A stretch of DNA of 64,000 nt from Prunella strophiata (lineage: Eukaryota > Chordata > Aves > Passeriformes > Prunellidae): the NCBI GenBank assembly GCA_036583965.1, contig JAZBQD010000017.1, positions 24,958,385 through 25,022,384 on the forward strand, given 5' to 3'. Below are positions 38,301-50,428 of the stretch, one piece after another. The translations under genes were made by a program, and so were the position numbers. The number at the start of each line of letters is the position of its first letter. The stretch's first letter is position 1. The notes beneath the pieces were generated by a model. That model made no database searches, was not told the origin of the DNA, and was given only the letters and a program-made list of their open reading frames with translations.

Positions 38301-41134
38301 GTGACATTCATGTGAATCTGTTGAGAAACTAGGTTTGTTGCAATCCAGCCACACAGTTAGGTTTATATAGTTTTGCTGTGAAAGATGCAAGCATTTAAAT
38401 AGTGATAATGAAGAGCAAGCCAGCTTAATCCAAAACTGGGATTTTTCTTCCAAGCAAGGGAAGATTGATCTGTGAAAGAGAAATCCATCTCTGAATAGCA
38501 GAGGAAAAAGGAAGCTGTGACATGACCTTCCACAGCTTCCCATGCACCCACATTGCTGTACTGGGAAAGCTTATGCATGGAGAGCACAAGCAAAGCTCTT
38601 CAAGGGTCTGTGATACGTCTGTACTAGATCTTTGTGGAATGACTTGAGACCAAACAGGTCAGGAGATGCTAGACTAACCTGTAAGAAAAGTCCAAGAGAG
38701 GGAAAATACATTCATTGACTCTTAAATCATAGGTTTTTTTGTAGTCCTCCATTGTTAGATGGACTTGGTAAAGGATAATAGGCTCTTAACTGGTTTACTG
38801 AGGAAGAAAACATGGTGTGTGCAACTGTGGCTGAACTCATACCAAGCAGACCTCCAAAGGGGAGAGGCTCTCACTGAGCTTCTCCTAGACATGTTAGTTA
38901 CAGCTAGTATTCCCTGCAGTTACACTCAGGGAATGCACAATATTCCCTGTTCCAAACCTTTCACCCCTCCAAGGATGCTGCAACCAGGCAGAAAACCAGC
39001 AGCCTTTCTCTCTGGCCTGGCCACTTGGAGGAATACCCTCAATCAGTTGTGACTGAACAAACACATCTGGTCTCCCACCTCTTACAGGAATATGGTGCCT
39101 TCTGAAACTGTATGGACAGTGTTTTCCAGGTACTTCTTATGCTCTTGGGTTACCTGATTTGCCTGTGTGTTCCTCCACACTTCACCACTACATTGGTGAC
39201 TGAAAAAAAAGGCAAATTTTCACTGGCATCACAGTAAGCACAGGTGAGCAACAGTGACTGGATACAGTAGCCCTCTGTTTTCAGACAGCAGCCTATAACA
39301 TTGTGTGCACCAAGGTTTTTGACAAAAAAAAAACCCAAACACACAAAAACAAACAAATGAAAAAACAAAACAAAGGAAAAAACAAAACAAACAAAAAACC
39401 CCAGTCTAGGCAGAAGCCATGCCATGAGGATAAATGCTCAAAAAGTTATTTAGTAATAGAAAGGTTTCCAGGCCATTCTACCCCATGAAAATGCATGCAA
39501 AGGCACTAATAAAGTTGGGAATACCACTGTAGGGAGAGCTTAGGTTTGCTGATAACACTCTAAAATTAAATGTAAACAAATTGGTAAGCACATGATGGTT
39601 GTATTTCAGGTGATGGACAGATGCATGTTCTTTACTTCTTATTTTGGATTGATGGAAGCCAGGGACTGGGTTGAACTCTGATGAGGAGAAACCTGGCCTT
39701 GTGCCATGCTGTGTATTGCAGCAGAGTGCACAGTTTCACATTGTGTTGAGAGTGAGGAAAGCTTACCATAAGTTAAACTTAAGTTTTCCAGCATCTAATC
39801 CAAGAATGAATGTAAAAGGCAATATGAAAATACTAAACACTATTTTCCAGAGAGTGAACGGTTACTTGGTGGGTTGTGCTTTTGCCATGCAAATGAATTT
39901 ATTTTTTCTTTCTACTCCATATATCACTTTATGAAAGAACCTCTGGAAATCATAGTTGAATGACTCCTTAGCTGTTTCTCTTATACCTTCACTGAGCATA
40001 TCTTTTGTTGTAGATGGGGGATGAAATACAATTTTCTGTACCTTGTGCAAGAGGTGTAAGAGTGTGCACAGCATCCCAGGGGTCAATGTGAAAATGCACA
40101 CAATCTCCTGCAGCACAGAGACAGAAAACCCAGTCAGTGCAGTTTTGAGTAAAGGTTTTAAATTAGTTGTTTTATAAAGGGAAGTTCCTGTGCATATTGA
40201 TCAGGAGCAAGTGAATCAGATAAGTACCCTGGTGTTGCATCTGTGTTGGGGAAGTTGTTGCCACTTATGCTATAGCTCCTGCAAAACCATGACACTGTGC
40301 TTGGAGAACTTGCATCTTATATCTCACATCTCTTTCCAGTGCATGACTGTGATGTCAGACAGCCAGAAAAGTACTAGTGAAGGATGGGAAATAACCTATG
40401 AGGTTAGCCTGATAGCTGTACCTCTTAGCCCAAGAGATCAGGATTAGACAAGATGTCTCTTAAGGCCAAATTGTGATTGTCAGCCCTCTACTGACTTATT
40501 TTTCTTTTTTTTTCCTCTGTAGGTTTTCCATCTTTACTGTCTCTAGGCATCAAAAATCATGTGTACTGTGGTTCAGATTAGAAGGATTATACACAAGTCC
40601 TATAGCCAGTCTTTTGAATTTGGAAAACATCCATAATGGAATTAAACAGAAAAAAAGAATATTTAAGCAGTGACAGAAATGCAAGAGAGAGGATTCTTCA
40701 TGGATATTTTCCAAATTACTCTCTGGGAGATTCATTCTGATGTTGCAAATTCCCTGTAAATGTACCATTTGCTACAGAATTCAGTTTTTCCATGACACAG
40801 AAAAATAAGTGGCCTTGCTGTAAAAATAAAATGAAGCCATTCTGATGTGGGCATGATGTCTATAGTATCAGGGTTTAAATTTAACATTGTACATTTTACT
40901 CTGCTATTTGTTTTTCCCGCTCTGTGGGATTTTGGCACATAATTTACTCTCAGTGATTTACTTTATACGTGTAGTTTTTTTCTGTGATAGGCCTGCTTTA
41001 ACTCATAATTGAGAGTAAAAGCAAACTAACATGATGATATTAAAAGGATTCAGTCGAGAGACCAAAGAGAAGTAATGGAAGCAATGCTTACCTGGTAGCA
41101 TTATCTCTAAGGTGCAATACAGTGCAAGACTTGT
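35301..41134. other. Non-coding stretch, no gene seen
   Basis: AT-rich DNA with a 14-bp palindrome (atacatatatgtat, 37126-37139) and a CA/A-rich low-complexity block (39323-39400). The longest open frame of the window lies here (38079-38543, minus strand, 154 codons) but resembles no known protein. No other feature could be supported. Confidence 0.6.
39323..39400. repeat. A-rich low-complexity block, (CAAA)n-like
   Basis: Nearly all A and C, with repeated caaa and caaaa units (for example aaacaaacaaatgaaaaaac). It is not an exact tandem array. The 61-codon plus-strand frame across it (lysine/asparagine/glutamine-rich) is a by-product. Confidence 0.9.
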
Positions 41135-42210
41135 GGTTCACTAAATCACTTTCCATCATATTCCTGGATAGCTGGGGAGGTCTCAGATGATAGTGTTGGC
41201 TGGCCAATGTGACACAAACCCACAAGAAGGGCCACAAGGAGGATCCAGGGAATTACAGGCATCTCAGCTGGACCTTGGTGCCTGATGAGGTTTTGGAGCA
41301 GATCATTTTGAGTGTGTTCATGAGGCACATGACAACCAGCAGATCAGAGCCAGCCAACAGGTGTTTAGGAAGAGCAGGTCTAACCTGATCAACTCCTTGA
41401 TCTCCCTTTACTTTAAAAAAAAAAAAATATTTTACAGAACATTATGAGTTGGTAGGGACCCACAAGTATCATTGAGTCCAACTCTTTTTACGAAACTAGG
41501 TGACCTGCCTTGTGAATGTGGGAAGGGTTTTGATTGTTGTCTATCTTGACTTCAGCTAAGCCTTTGACACCATCTCCTGACAGCATTCTCCTGGAAAAGC
41601 TGGCAACCCATGGCTTGAGAAGGTGCACTCTTCATTGGGTTAAGTAAGAACTGGCTGCACAGCTTGGTCCAGAGAGTGGTGATGAGCAGTGCTGCATCCA
41701 GTTGATAGCTGCTCACTAGTGGTGTTCCCCAGGGATCAGTGTTGGGCCCAGTCATGTTTAACATCTTTATTCATGGTCTGAATGAGGGCATTGAGTCTAC
41801 CATAAGCAAATTTGTGGATGACACCAAACTGGGGGAGAGTACAGATCTGCTGGAGGGCAGGAAGGCTCTGCAGAGGGATCTGGACAGGCTGGATTGATGG
41901 GCCAAGGCCAAATGTGTGAGGTTCAATAAGGCCAGATGCTGGGTCCTGCCCTTGGGTCACAAAAAGCCCATGCAGAGATACAGGTTGGGGGAAGAGTGCC
42001 TGGAAAGTGGCTCAGCAGGGAGGTGGGGATTGGGGTGCTGGTCAGCAGTGTGTGCCCAGGTAGCTAAGAAGGCCACTGGCATACTGGCCTATATTTGAAA
42101 TTGTGCGGCCAGCAGGAACAGGAAAGTGATTTTTTCTGTTGTACACAGCACTGGTGAGGCCACAGCTTGAGTTCTATATCCAGTTCTGGACCCCTCAATT
42201 CAGGAAGGAC
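41135..42210 (+). mobile_element. CR1 LINE fragment with decayed reverse-transcriptase region
   Basis: The only CR1 piece here that reaches the coding part (ORF2) of the element, which in intact copies encodes endonuclease and reverse transcriptase. Hallmarks read on the plus strand include VVYLDFS-stop-AFDTIS near 41538-41576 (family: LDFSKAFDTVS), [11 protein letters not shown] near 41717-41750, and KFVDDTKLG near 41808-41835 (the FADDTKL catalytic box, with the second residue changed). In-frame stops, including TAA in place of the lysine of SKAFD, show it is dead. The match stops abruptly at 42210 (caggaaggac), so the 3' UTR and tail are missing, and the 5' end is lost near 41135. It is interrupted by a small antisense CR1 at about 41411-41485. 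Confidence 0.93.
41411..41485 (-). mobile_element. Tiny CR1 fragment nested in another CR1
   Basis: An A run (41413-41427) is followed by tacagaacattatgagttgg and then gggacccacaagtatcattg and gagtccaactc, the antisense 3' end of a CR1 subfamily. The same wording recurs in the CR1 at 63693. On both sides the host CR1 continues: ctgatcaactccttgatctc before it, and aactaggtgacctgccttg after it. The short repeated cttt(tt)ac string at the two junctions may be a target duplication. The insert is extremely 5'-truncated, at some 55-75 bp. Confidence 0.8.
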
Positions 42211-45200
42211 TTTTATACCAATTAGTGGTTCCAAATGAAACAAACCTCAAGAATATAGCAAACAATGCTAGCATCAGTTCCCATATCAGATATCTTGCTG
42301 CAAAAAGGAATGTGGATCAAAATGAAGAATGAATAACTCTCTGAAAGAATGGGTGAGAATTGAATTTGGGGAGTAGTGATTTCAGCAGCCACTGACTAGT
42401 GTGGGTATTGTGGGTCCCCAGGGTATTAAAACATTTGAGTACTACCTGTTTGACTATTCCAGAATCAGAAAATCAACTGGTCTTGGGGCAAAAAGTCTAC
42501 AGGATAGTGTAGTACTGATCAGAAGTAAAATGACATCCAGGAGCTTAAATGCCAGACCTCTGTAATACATTTTGTTTCAAAACACCCTGCAAATCTAGCA
42601 TGTCTGATTTGGAAATCAATAGTTCTTTGCCTTAATCACTTCAGTAACATAGAGTAATTACAAACTATTACTTCTGAAGGAACATTAAAAATATCAAAGC
42701 AATTAAAGGAAGCGTGAAATAAGCAAGCAGTACAGAAAAGCAGCCATTCTTATTTACTTATCTAGCTGTTCAGGGAACACCTGCTATTCAGAATTACCTG
42801 CTGATTTTTTCTTTTCAGTTACATTTTGCAACATGTTTTGTTTTTAGGGGAAACTAAAGACTGAACTGAAAGGAAAACAAATATGCAACTGTATGTTTTT
42901 GAACCAGAAATTAAACCTTTTCTAAAGGAATTTCTAGAAGAGGCACTTGTAGAAATTCCGATGACCTGGCTGAGGACATGAACACAGACAAAAGTTAGTT
43001 AGGCAGAATAGTCAGAAAGCAGAATTAAAGTGTCAGCCCTTCAATACTTAATTTTCAGACCTTTGAAAAAAAGATGGAGGCTTAAATGGTTCGATACATG
43101 AGAAACTATGTTTATCCTTAAGACAGAATATTTTACGTAATGTTCTATGTCTTGTATTTCATAAACTTTTGACAAAGATTTTTCTCAAGATTTTTCCATC
43201 TTGCAGTGAAATAATCAATGATTGATTGGATCAGTTAGATGGAACACTGACAGAACACGAGGTAATAATGCATACACAGATGAAAGAATTCAGCAATTTT
43301 GGTCAGTGAACAGTTTAATGTGGGCCTGGAAACATTTTCATCCATAGACTGGTTTGCTTGTTCAATATTTTGCTCTAGTAAAACAGTGGAATAAGAGCAG
43401 TTGAGGAAAACAGACTATGGAAAATAATGAATAGGAAGATGGTTTGAATAGGAGTGGCTACTCCCCTGTCCTTGTAACACAAAGCAAATCTTCCAAGATA
43501 TTTAATTGTAGTAAACTGCTAAATAATATCTAAAGAGCTCTTTTCCATTTACCATGCTGTCAGACTGTTGAAGTCATTGTCCAAGAAGTTATTAAAGATC
43601 AGAGCACACCAAGATTAAAAAATTCTAAAAATTTTTATGTTTGATATATTTGGGCAGACCTCACCTCATGTATGAAATATGCCTTGTAATGCTTCCCTCT
43701 CCTCAGTCATTCACTGGAGTTGCTCTAGAAAGACCAGGCACCTGGCAGACCAAACTAAGCATATCTTCTTTGTCTCTATAGGCTGAAAATGAGGTGAGAA
43801 TTAAAGGATCAGAAACTATAATGATTGAATCAGGAGGTATTTTGGGGTATCCCAATTCTCAGTAACCTCAAGATATATTACAATTGTTACTTTAATTTTA
43901 TGCAATTTTCCTGTGAGGCCTCTGATTAGTCTAATCATAATTTCCTGTACCTTTCTTATTTTTTTCAGGTCTTTTGTAAGTGCAAATAAATTGAATTGGA
44001 TATCACTTTCTAGGTGTGATTTGATGTAATGTCTTTAGCATTCCACTCCATCTGCTGGAATTATCCTCTCTTCTTTCATTAGGGCTTAAAAACACATTCA
44101 CCACTGCCTGTGAATGAGATTGCAGGAGAAGATTTCATAGAATTTATGTGGTATAATGTAGTGATCCTTTGACTTGGCAGGAAAGCCATCACTGGGAAAG
44201 TCCTGGGTACATTAAGGACAATGTTATTCCATGAGCATAGAGCAAACCAACTTCATCTGCTTGAAGAGCTACTATATCAGACCCATAAAGAAGGAATGAA
44301 CAGAGACTAGAGTTTAAAATTTACTTGCTCTGCCCTGCTTACTGTTATCCAGAGAGAGTCTGAATTTCCTTGGAAATTGCTGATGACTTCTCCAGTAAAT
44401 TTCAATTTTAGTGTTTATTTCAGTACTCAAGACTGGAAATATAATAAGAAAGATCCATCAAGCCTGAGCTCCAAGCAACATTAATTTGTAAATGCAGACT
44501 TCACAGTTTGGAATGACTGCCCATGTAGCAGTCTTTTCTTTTTTTTGGGGGGACAGAGAGATGGGTAAAAAAAAGATTACAGAATTGAACTACCCCTTGC
44601 CAACTTCTAACAATACAAAAGTAACCCACATTAGTGTTGTGTCTGCACCTATTGACAATCAAAGAACCACTTCTTGAAGTTCTTCCGGACACCATTTTTC
44701 TTCCTTAGATTCATCATCTCCCCTCAGCCCTATATGGTATGCTGTTTTGGAATACTCCAAAGAAATAAGCCAAGAGAAAGAGGTCAGTTTTCCAAAAGGA
44801 TTTAGTTTTCCTCATGTAGCAGTTTTTAAAAGCAGTTTAATCAATGGTCAGTCACCAAAGAGTGAACAAAAAGTTCTTTTTACACAACAGTGGCCGAACG
44901 TGTAAGTAAAAAGTGGTAGGGATAACCAAAGCCTTGTAAAGGATGTCAGTTTGATTTGATGAGAACATGGTTGAGTTCTCATGCCTAAAAGGCAGAATTT
45001 CCCACTTGTGTCCAACAATACACCAGCTCACAGTTTTGCTGGCAGAGGTGGGTCCAAAGCTGCAAGGGCTAAAAGGAGGGTTTGCTCAGCCACACCTGGG
45101 GGTGACCTGGGCAGAAGCTGTTAACAATAATGGTCAGATGTACATGATTGTCAGTCTCAAATGCTTCTGTGCTAAATTAACCCTCCCATGATAACTCAGG

Positions 45201-45766
45201 GATCACAACGCTTTGATGACTGTAGGGTGGCAATGTACGATCCTGCAATCTCCTTCCAGACATGATACTTCCATTTCCTACCATGAACATCTCTCATTTT
45301 TGGATAATCCTGCTCTAGATGGGATTTCCAAGCTCATGGCTGTCCAGCATCTCTTTTTTATTCCCAACAGAAAAAGCCTCCCACCCCTCCCCTGACAGGC
45401 CAGGATTAAAAGCAACCCTTTAGTCTTTGCTGATACTTCTCCAAGTAGGGGTTCTTGGTTAAGAGCCTTTTTTTGTTAACAGAGATAGATCTTAAAACTT
45501 TCCACAACACTCAGTGTAAGTTTTAGGTGTAAGTATGGGGTCTGCACCCCACAACAACAGAGAGAAGTAGAGGAAAAGAAGAAAGGAAAGCAAGCAGGTC
45601 CAAACCCAACACCAGGGTTCTGCTCATTGTTAAACTTAAGGGCAAGCACAGTCCTCCACATTTCATTTGTATGAGAAAGTAAAATGGTCTCTCAGACACA
45701 CTTGCATGCTCTTTCCAATTCCTCTTTTCCCAACACTGTCAGAGACATCTATCCATAGTCATCCTT

Positions 45767-45793
45767 CTTTAAATTCTTTAAATTCTTTAAATT
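45767..45793. repeat. 9-bp tandem repeat, three perfect copies
   Basis: ctttaaatt occurs at 45767-45775, 45776-45784 and 45785-45793 without a mismatch, and runs into a palindromic aaatttaaattt. Confidence 0.95.
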
Positions 45794-48700
45794 TAAATTT
45801 GATCATTTTCTAGATTTGGAAATTAGTGTATATGTGCACTTTTTCTGAATAATTCCTTGTTAGTAAAGCCCCATTTGATGAAAAAAGGAGTTGCTGAATT
45901 AGCAAGTGACAAAGATATGGTTCTTAATTTATAATAAAAATCATGTTTTGCCAACAGCTGGCTTTCAGCAGCCCTATAACAAATAATTTATATTTGTACA
46001 CTCATGTTCCCATGTTTTAGTTTCTGTCAAGTTAGATTCTGAATTTATGCATATTATGTTCCTTGTGTTTTTCTCATTCAGAATTTGACCATTAGCCTAT
46101 GCAATTGCTACCCCCAGTCCTAGGGATCCCAAAGTATAGGCATCTTTTGATCAAATTTCCCCAAATGAGTTTCCATTTTGCCCTTTTTCTGAGTGTACAT
46201 GTGGCCTTTAGTCACACAGAAAAGCCATATGTGTAACTTGTGATTTTATGAAGCTGCATTGGGGTGCCTGCACTCAGAACAGTTGAAGAAAAACCTACCA
46301 CTGTCATGAGCAGCAAATACCATCTTCTCTTAGTTTAAAGAGGCTGTGGCAGAAGGGAAGGAAATGTCATCCCTGTATGTGCCACTGCTGAAGCAGTCAA
46401 CAAAATTCACAGAGGTGAGACGTGTGCTAGCAATGCTCCTAGCTGGCCAAGGAGAATCAGGGTAAGTGTGCATAAAATAGACTTTGATAACGTGATGCTC
46501 TTTGCTCGATAATTTTAAAAGTCAGCTCTGGACTGGAAAAGAAGTCCTGTCTTTATATTTTTGATAAAGGACATAATATGACTCTTTTCTTCTTCAGAAA
46601 TTTCCTTAGGAGTTTTTACTCCATTAAATTCTCAGAGTATTGTGTTTTATTAAATTAGTGAGTGTCTGGGGTTTTAATATAGTCTTTGTTCAGACTTATG
46701 CATCCCAGTTAAGTATTGACTACTTCCACTACCTCTGGGAATATTTGCTGTTCTCCTTCTGTAGGGTTGCAGAAAGAAGCGCTTAACACATACTCCAGAA
46801 ACCTTTGTATTGTTTACATTTGAGAATATAAAATTAATACTACTATTTGTAGTATCTTCCTCAAAAGATTTCAGGTATCTTGAAAGGGAAAGGGTTCCCT
46901 CTTTCAATATTCTTACTGCAATATAAGCATTCTTCTTTTTCAACATTTCAGGGTGATTTCAGTGTGTCTGGCCTAGGGATCTAGTTTATGCTCTAGTTTA
47001 AACTCAGCCAAAGAAGTTCTCATTTTGGAGCATGAAAACTGATAAAGCCACCTCTATGTTGAAAATACTCTGCTGAGATGGAAAGGATGTGTTTTCACAG
47101 TTAATAGGTACTGAATCAGGGCAGTGCAGCCTAGTGAAGTACATCAATCCAGGATCCATGCAAAGATGAATAGGTCATGCTCTCTAATTCCCTGCATAGT
47201 TCTTTGCATCCTTGTATCACATGCCCTGAGCCCAGATAAACTCGCACAAACACAAATTCACAGAGTGTAAATAGTATTTGCTTTCTATCATTACCATTAC
47301 GATTCCAAAGAGCAAAAATTCAAGCTATAAGTCCCTTTTTGTACTTCCTGGTTTAAGGCATTCTGCATATCCTAAAGGACAAATCCAGTGTCTGAATTTA
47401 TATTGAGAGTTACAGGTTTTTTGAACTTCTTCATATCAGAGAAGAAAGCATCTAGAAGAGAGATATAGATTCAGAACTACAATTCTAAAGGATAATGTTA
47501 AGTATAACTCACAGAAAAAGGGACGCGACTAATTAAATTGTAAATTATATAAACAGGAGAGAGAATGCTATCAGCATTTAATCTCTCATATTCTATGACC
47601 AGATACCTTCAGAATACTATTAATCAGCTCAACTTTGCAAAAGAAAGACCTTCAAATCTGTCAGGCAGCTGTCCCTGGACACCTTATAAGTGCCTTGCAG
47701 ATAACAGGCAATCATTCATAGCATAGCCCTGATCATTATCTCAAATACTTGAGAAATTATAGAATGATTAAAACAGTGAAAAATCCCATTACTCCCACTT
47801 GTCTAATTGTTCCCTCTACCTCTGAACTTTAGGCCAGCATGTTAAATTTCCCTTGCTCTGGTTAGTATTTACCCTGTCTTCACTTGGGTTTAAAATTTTT
47901 CCATAGGCTTGCAATACTCTTTCTAAACTGAGAAATACAGATATCCTTTGGAGGCAGCCATCATGACTGCTGCTAACAGAAATTTTTTGATAACCATCAC
48001 TTCATTCTGTTTTTCAGGAATTAAGTGGGTGATGCTGTATTTCCAACTGTAAAAGCTTTCTAATCTAGCAGAGAAAGAACAAAATATATGACACCAAGCT
48101 GTTGAATTTCAACTGGAATTGAGAAACACTTCATATAAACTCCCACTCATGCAGATGCTGTGCTTCCAAAGACAGATTAATATCATTACATCCCCTATGT
48201 CTACCTTTGGACTGTTTGATGTATTTTGTACTTTTTCAATGGCTTTCTCCAGCTGAGTAAAAGGCAGAATTTTCCTAAGCACAAGTATAGTGGTTTTTAC
48301 ACAATGGAATTGTGTAGAGATTTCTCTTCCAGCTTGAAAGCATTAGAAATTCCTCCATAGCTTGTTGTCACTTCAGTCCTTGTCCAAGGCCCCCTTATAT
48401 CGTCTAATAAATCAGGGACTAGAAGCCTAATACTGAAGTGAAATGCTTAAGCATAGGATGTGAAACATTGAGTGTGAACTTAATAATTTGAGTTCAGATA
48501 TGTTACAAAAATGTGCCTTTTTTTGGAGGGTGTGGTGGAGTGTAGGTTTGGGGACATAGAAGGTAACTTTGTCTCAGCAAAGCTATGTGACACATTCTCA
48601 GTTTACAATACTCTGGTCGTGAAAACTATCATTAATAGTGCATACTGATTTGAAAATAATGAAGCCTGATCAGTGGAAGAGCTACACCACCAGCTGCAGC

Positions 48701-49566
48701 ACTTGTAGCCCCAGCAATACCCTCAAGGATTATTTGATCTGTACTCATTATAAAACCTTATTTGCTGGCATAAGAGTGTTCTGTGTACACTTACACCAAA
48801 AAAGCAAATCAACACAAGTAAGAAGAATATATCTAACAAAATATTAATTATATTTTCCCAATACACAGCCAAATCATCATGTGCAAGTTTTTATGGCCTT
48901 TGTTTCTGCTGAGCACTGCAATTCTAAATTCTTAAGGAACGGCCACATGCAAGCAGTGCTGGGCCACCTTCTTCAGTGAGGTCAGCAGAGTCCTCACTGA
49001 CAACTCGTTCAAAATTACCTCAGTTCCTTGCAATATGAAGGAAAAAATGAATAAACTAGTAAAAATAGTAATGGAGGTGAAGGGGAGTTGAAGGAAGACA
49101 TACCAGAAATTTATTTTGTGCTTCTAACACAGAACTTATTGGTCACCCACAAACAGATGAGTGATAGAGAAAGATGCTACACTTGGATTTGTCCAGGTGC
49201 TCTGACTAGATGAGCCATCTGCTTTGCAGCATCTGTTAGCAGGCAAGTGAAATAAAGTCCCAAGTGCTGATATAAGTAATGAAATTTATTGCTTTTATAA
49301 TGCAATTCATCAATAGATATGATGTATTGAATATTGCTAGGGTTAAAGGTTTTATCCAACCATCTTGTGGTTGAATGAATTGTTTTACCTCTGGAATAGT
49401 CATTATTTTAATTGATAAAATTATGAATATTAGTGTTTCATGTAATAAATGTTCTAGCATGATGGAAAGTGAACATGAGCTCACCCTCGTCTTCATCAGG
49501 AGTGTTTCTGCAGGCTCAGCTGATGTCATTTAGATCTCACTGCAGAATAGGAAAGGATGGGATGAT

Positions 49567-49571
49567 GTGAT
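49567..49571. repeat. Left target-site duplication GTGAT
   Basis: GTGAT directly precedes the first TG of the solo LTR and is repeated exactly after its last CA (50424-50428). Confidence 0.85.
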
Positions 49572-50423
49572 TGTTATGGTTTGATGCTGGAACAATGCCA
49601 GTGCACCCATGAAAATATATTTTTCTCAAATGAGTGCTGTGAGATGCAACCAGAAGCAGAGCAGAGTAGGCTCAAGCTTAGAAATAAAGAAAAAAACCAC
49701 TTTATTAACCTACAACTATAATAAAAGGAACACACACAATTCAGAATGAAAACCTTCCAAAACATTCCTCCTCCCCCCACCCAATTTCCAACAAAATTCC
49801 ACGGCTTGTTGTCACAGTGACACAAAACCTTGAATTCTCAGTCAAGCTACCAACTCTCAGGTAATCAATTCTCAGTCCATCAAGGGGAAGAGGAGTCTCT
49901 CAGTCCATAGCTATACAAAAAAGTCCAGTCAAACACCACTCCCATCATCTCCTCCTACCTAAAATTCTTCCCCATCTTCTTCTGACATCCTTCATTTACT
50001 CACACTTTGACCACACATACCCATTTCCTTCTATTTCAATATCTGTCTCTCTTCTTATTCAACTTAAGGAGAATTGATGTTTCATAAAGCTTTCATTGTC
50101 CACAAAAAGGGTTAAAATCTCAGGCTCTACCTACCCAGGCCTCCCATGACTGAGCACTGGGCACCTCCTCACTGCACCCCTCCCCTCCTTCTCAGCCAAC
50201 ACACCTCAGCCCAGGCTGCAGGGCTGGGCGGGGGAGTCCGGACTCTCCACTAACAGGAAAGAAAGAGAGCATCCTCTGGGAGTTCTCTGCTTTTTAACCC
50301 CTGTGTTCTCAGAGGCATATCCATCTCTTCAGTAGCCACACCAAGTGCCAATATTCAAATCTGACCACTGATTAGTTTAACTACAACTTCCTGAAAAACT
50401 CACTTCCTTATCAACTCAAAACA
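49572..50423 (-). mobile_element. Solo LTR of an endogenous retrovirus, 852 bp
   Basis: The element begins TGTTATGGTTTGATGCTGG and ends CAACTCAAAACA, i.e. TG...CA, and is flanked by the 5-bp duplication GTGAT. Five-base duplications are usual for class I and class III (ERVL-like) retroviruses. The sequence matches an LTR type I associate with songbirds; the family name is not asserted. On the minus strand a TATA-like ttaaaaag (about 50288-50297) lies upstream of AATAAA (49706-49701), which favours minus orientation, though the gap between them is long. The minus strand is therefore provisional. No internal viral genes are present, so this is the scar of recombination between the two LTRs. A GC-rich pocket sits at about 50190-50260. 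Frames within it (49574-49825) are not genes. Confidence 0.88.
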
Positions 50424-50428
50424 GTGAT
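50424..50428. repeat. Right target-site duplication GTGAT
   Basis: Exact repeat of 49567-49571 immediately after the terminal ACA of the solo LTR. Confidence 0.85.

Larger units (their letters stand above)
42211..49571. other. Non-coding stretch, no gene seen
   Basis: AT-rich DNA. It contains two exon-like sites reported under findings (43782-43793 and 46334-46461) and a 9-bp triple repeat (45767-45793). Frames at 44492-44695, 44967-45191 and 46674-46946 resemble nothing known. No transposon was recognised, although 44950-45660 is less AT-rich and could hide an old repeat. Confidence 0.6.

Noticed and set aside
40473..40673. Strong acceptor-like tract (ctttttttttcctctgtag, ending about 40522) with an open frame
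   Set aside because: No donor closes an exon within the open frame, and the frame reads across the would-be intron.
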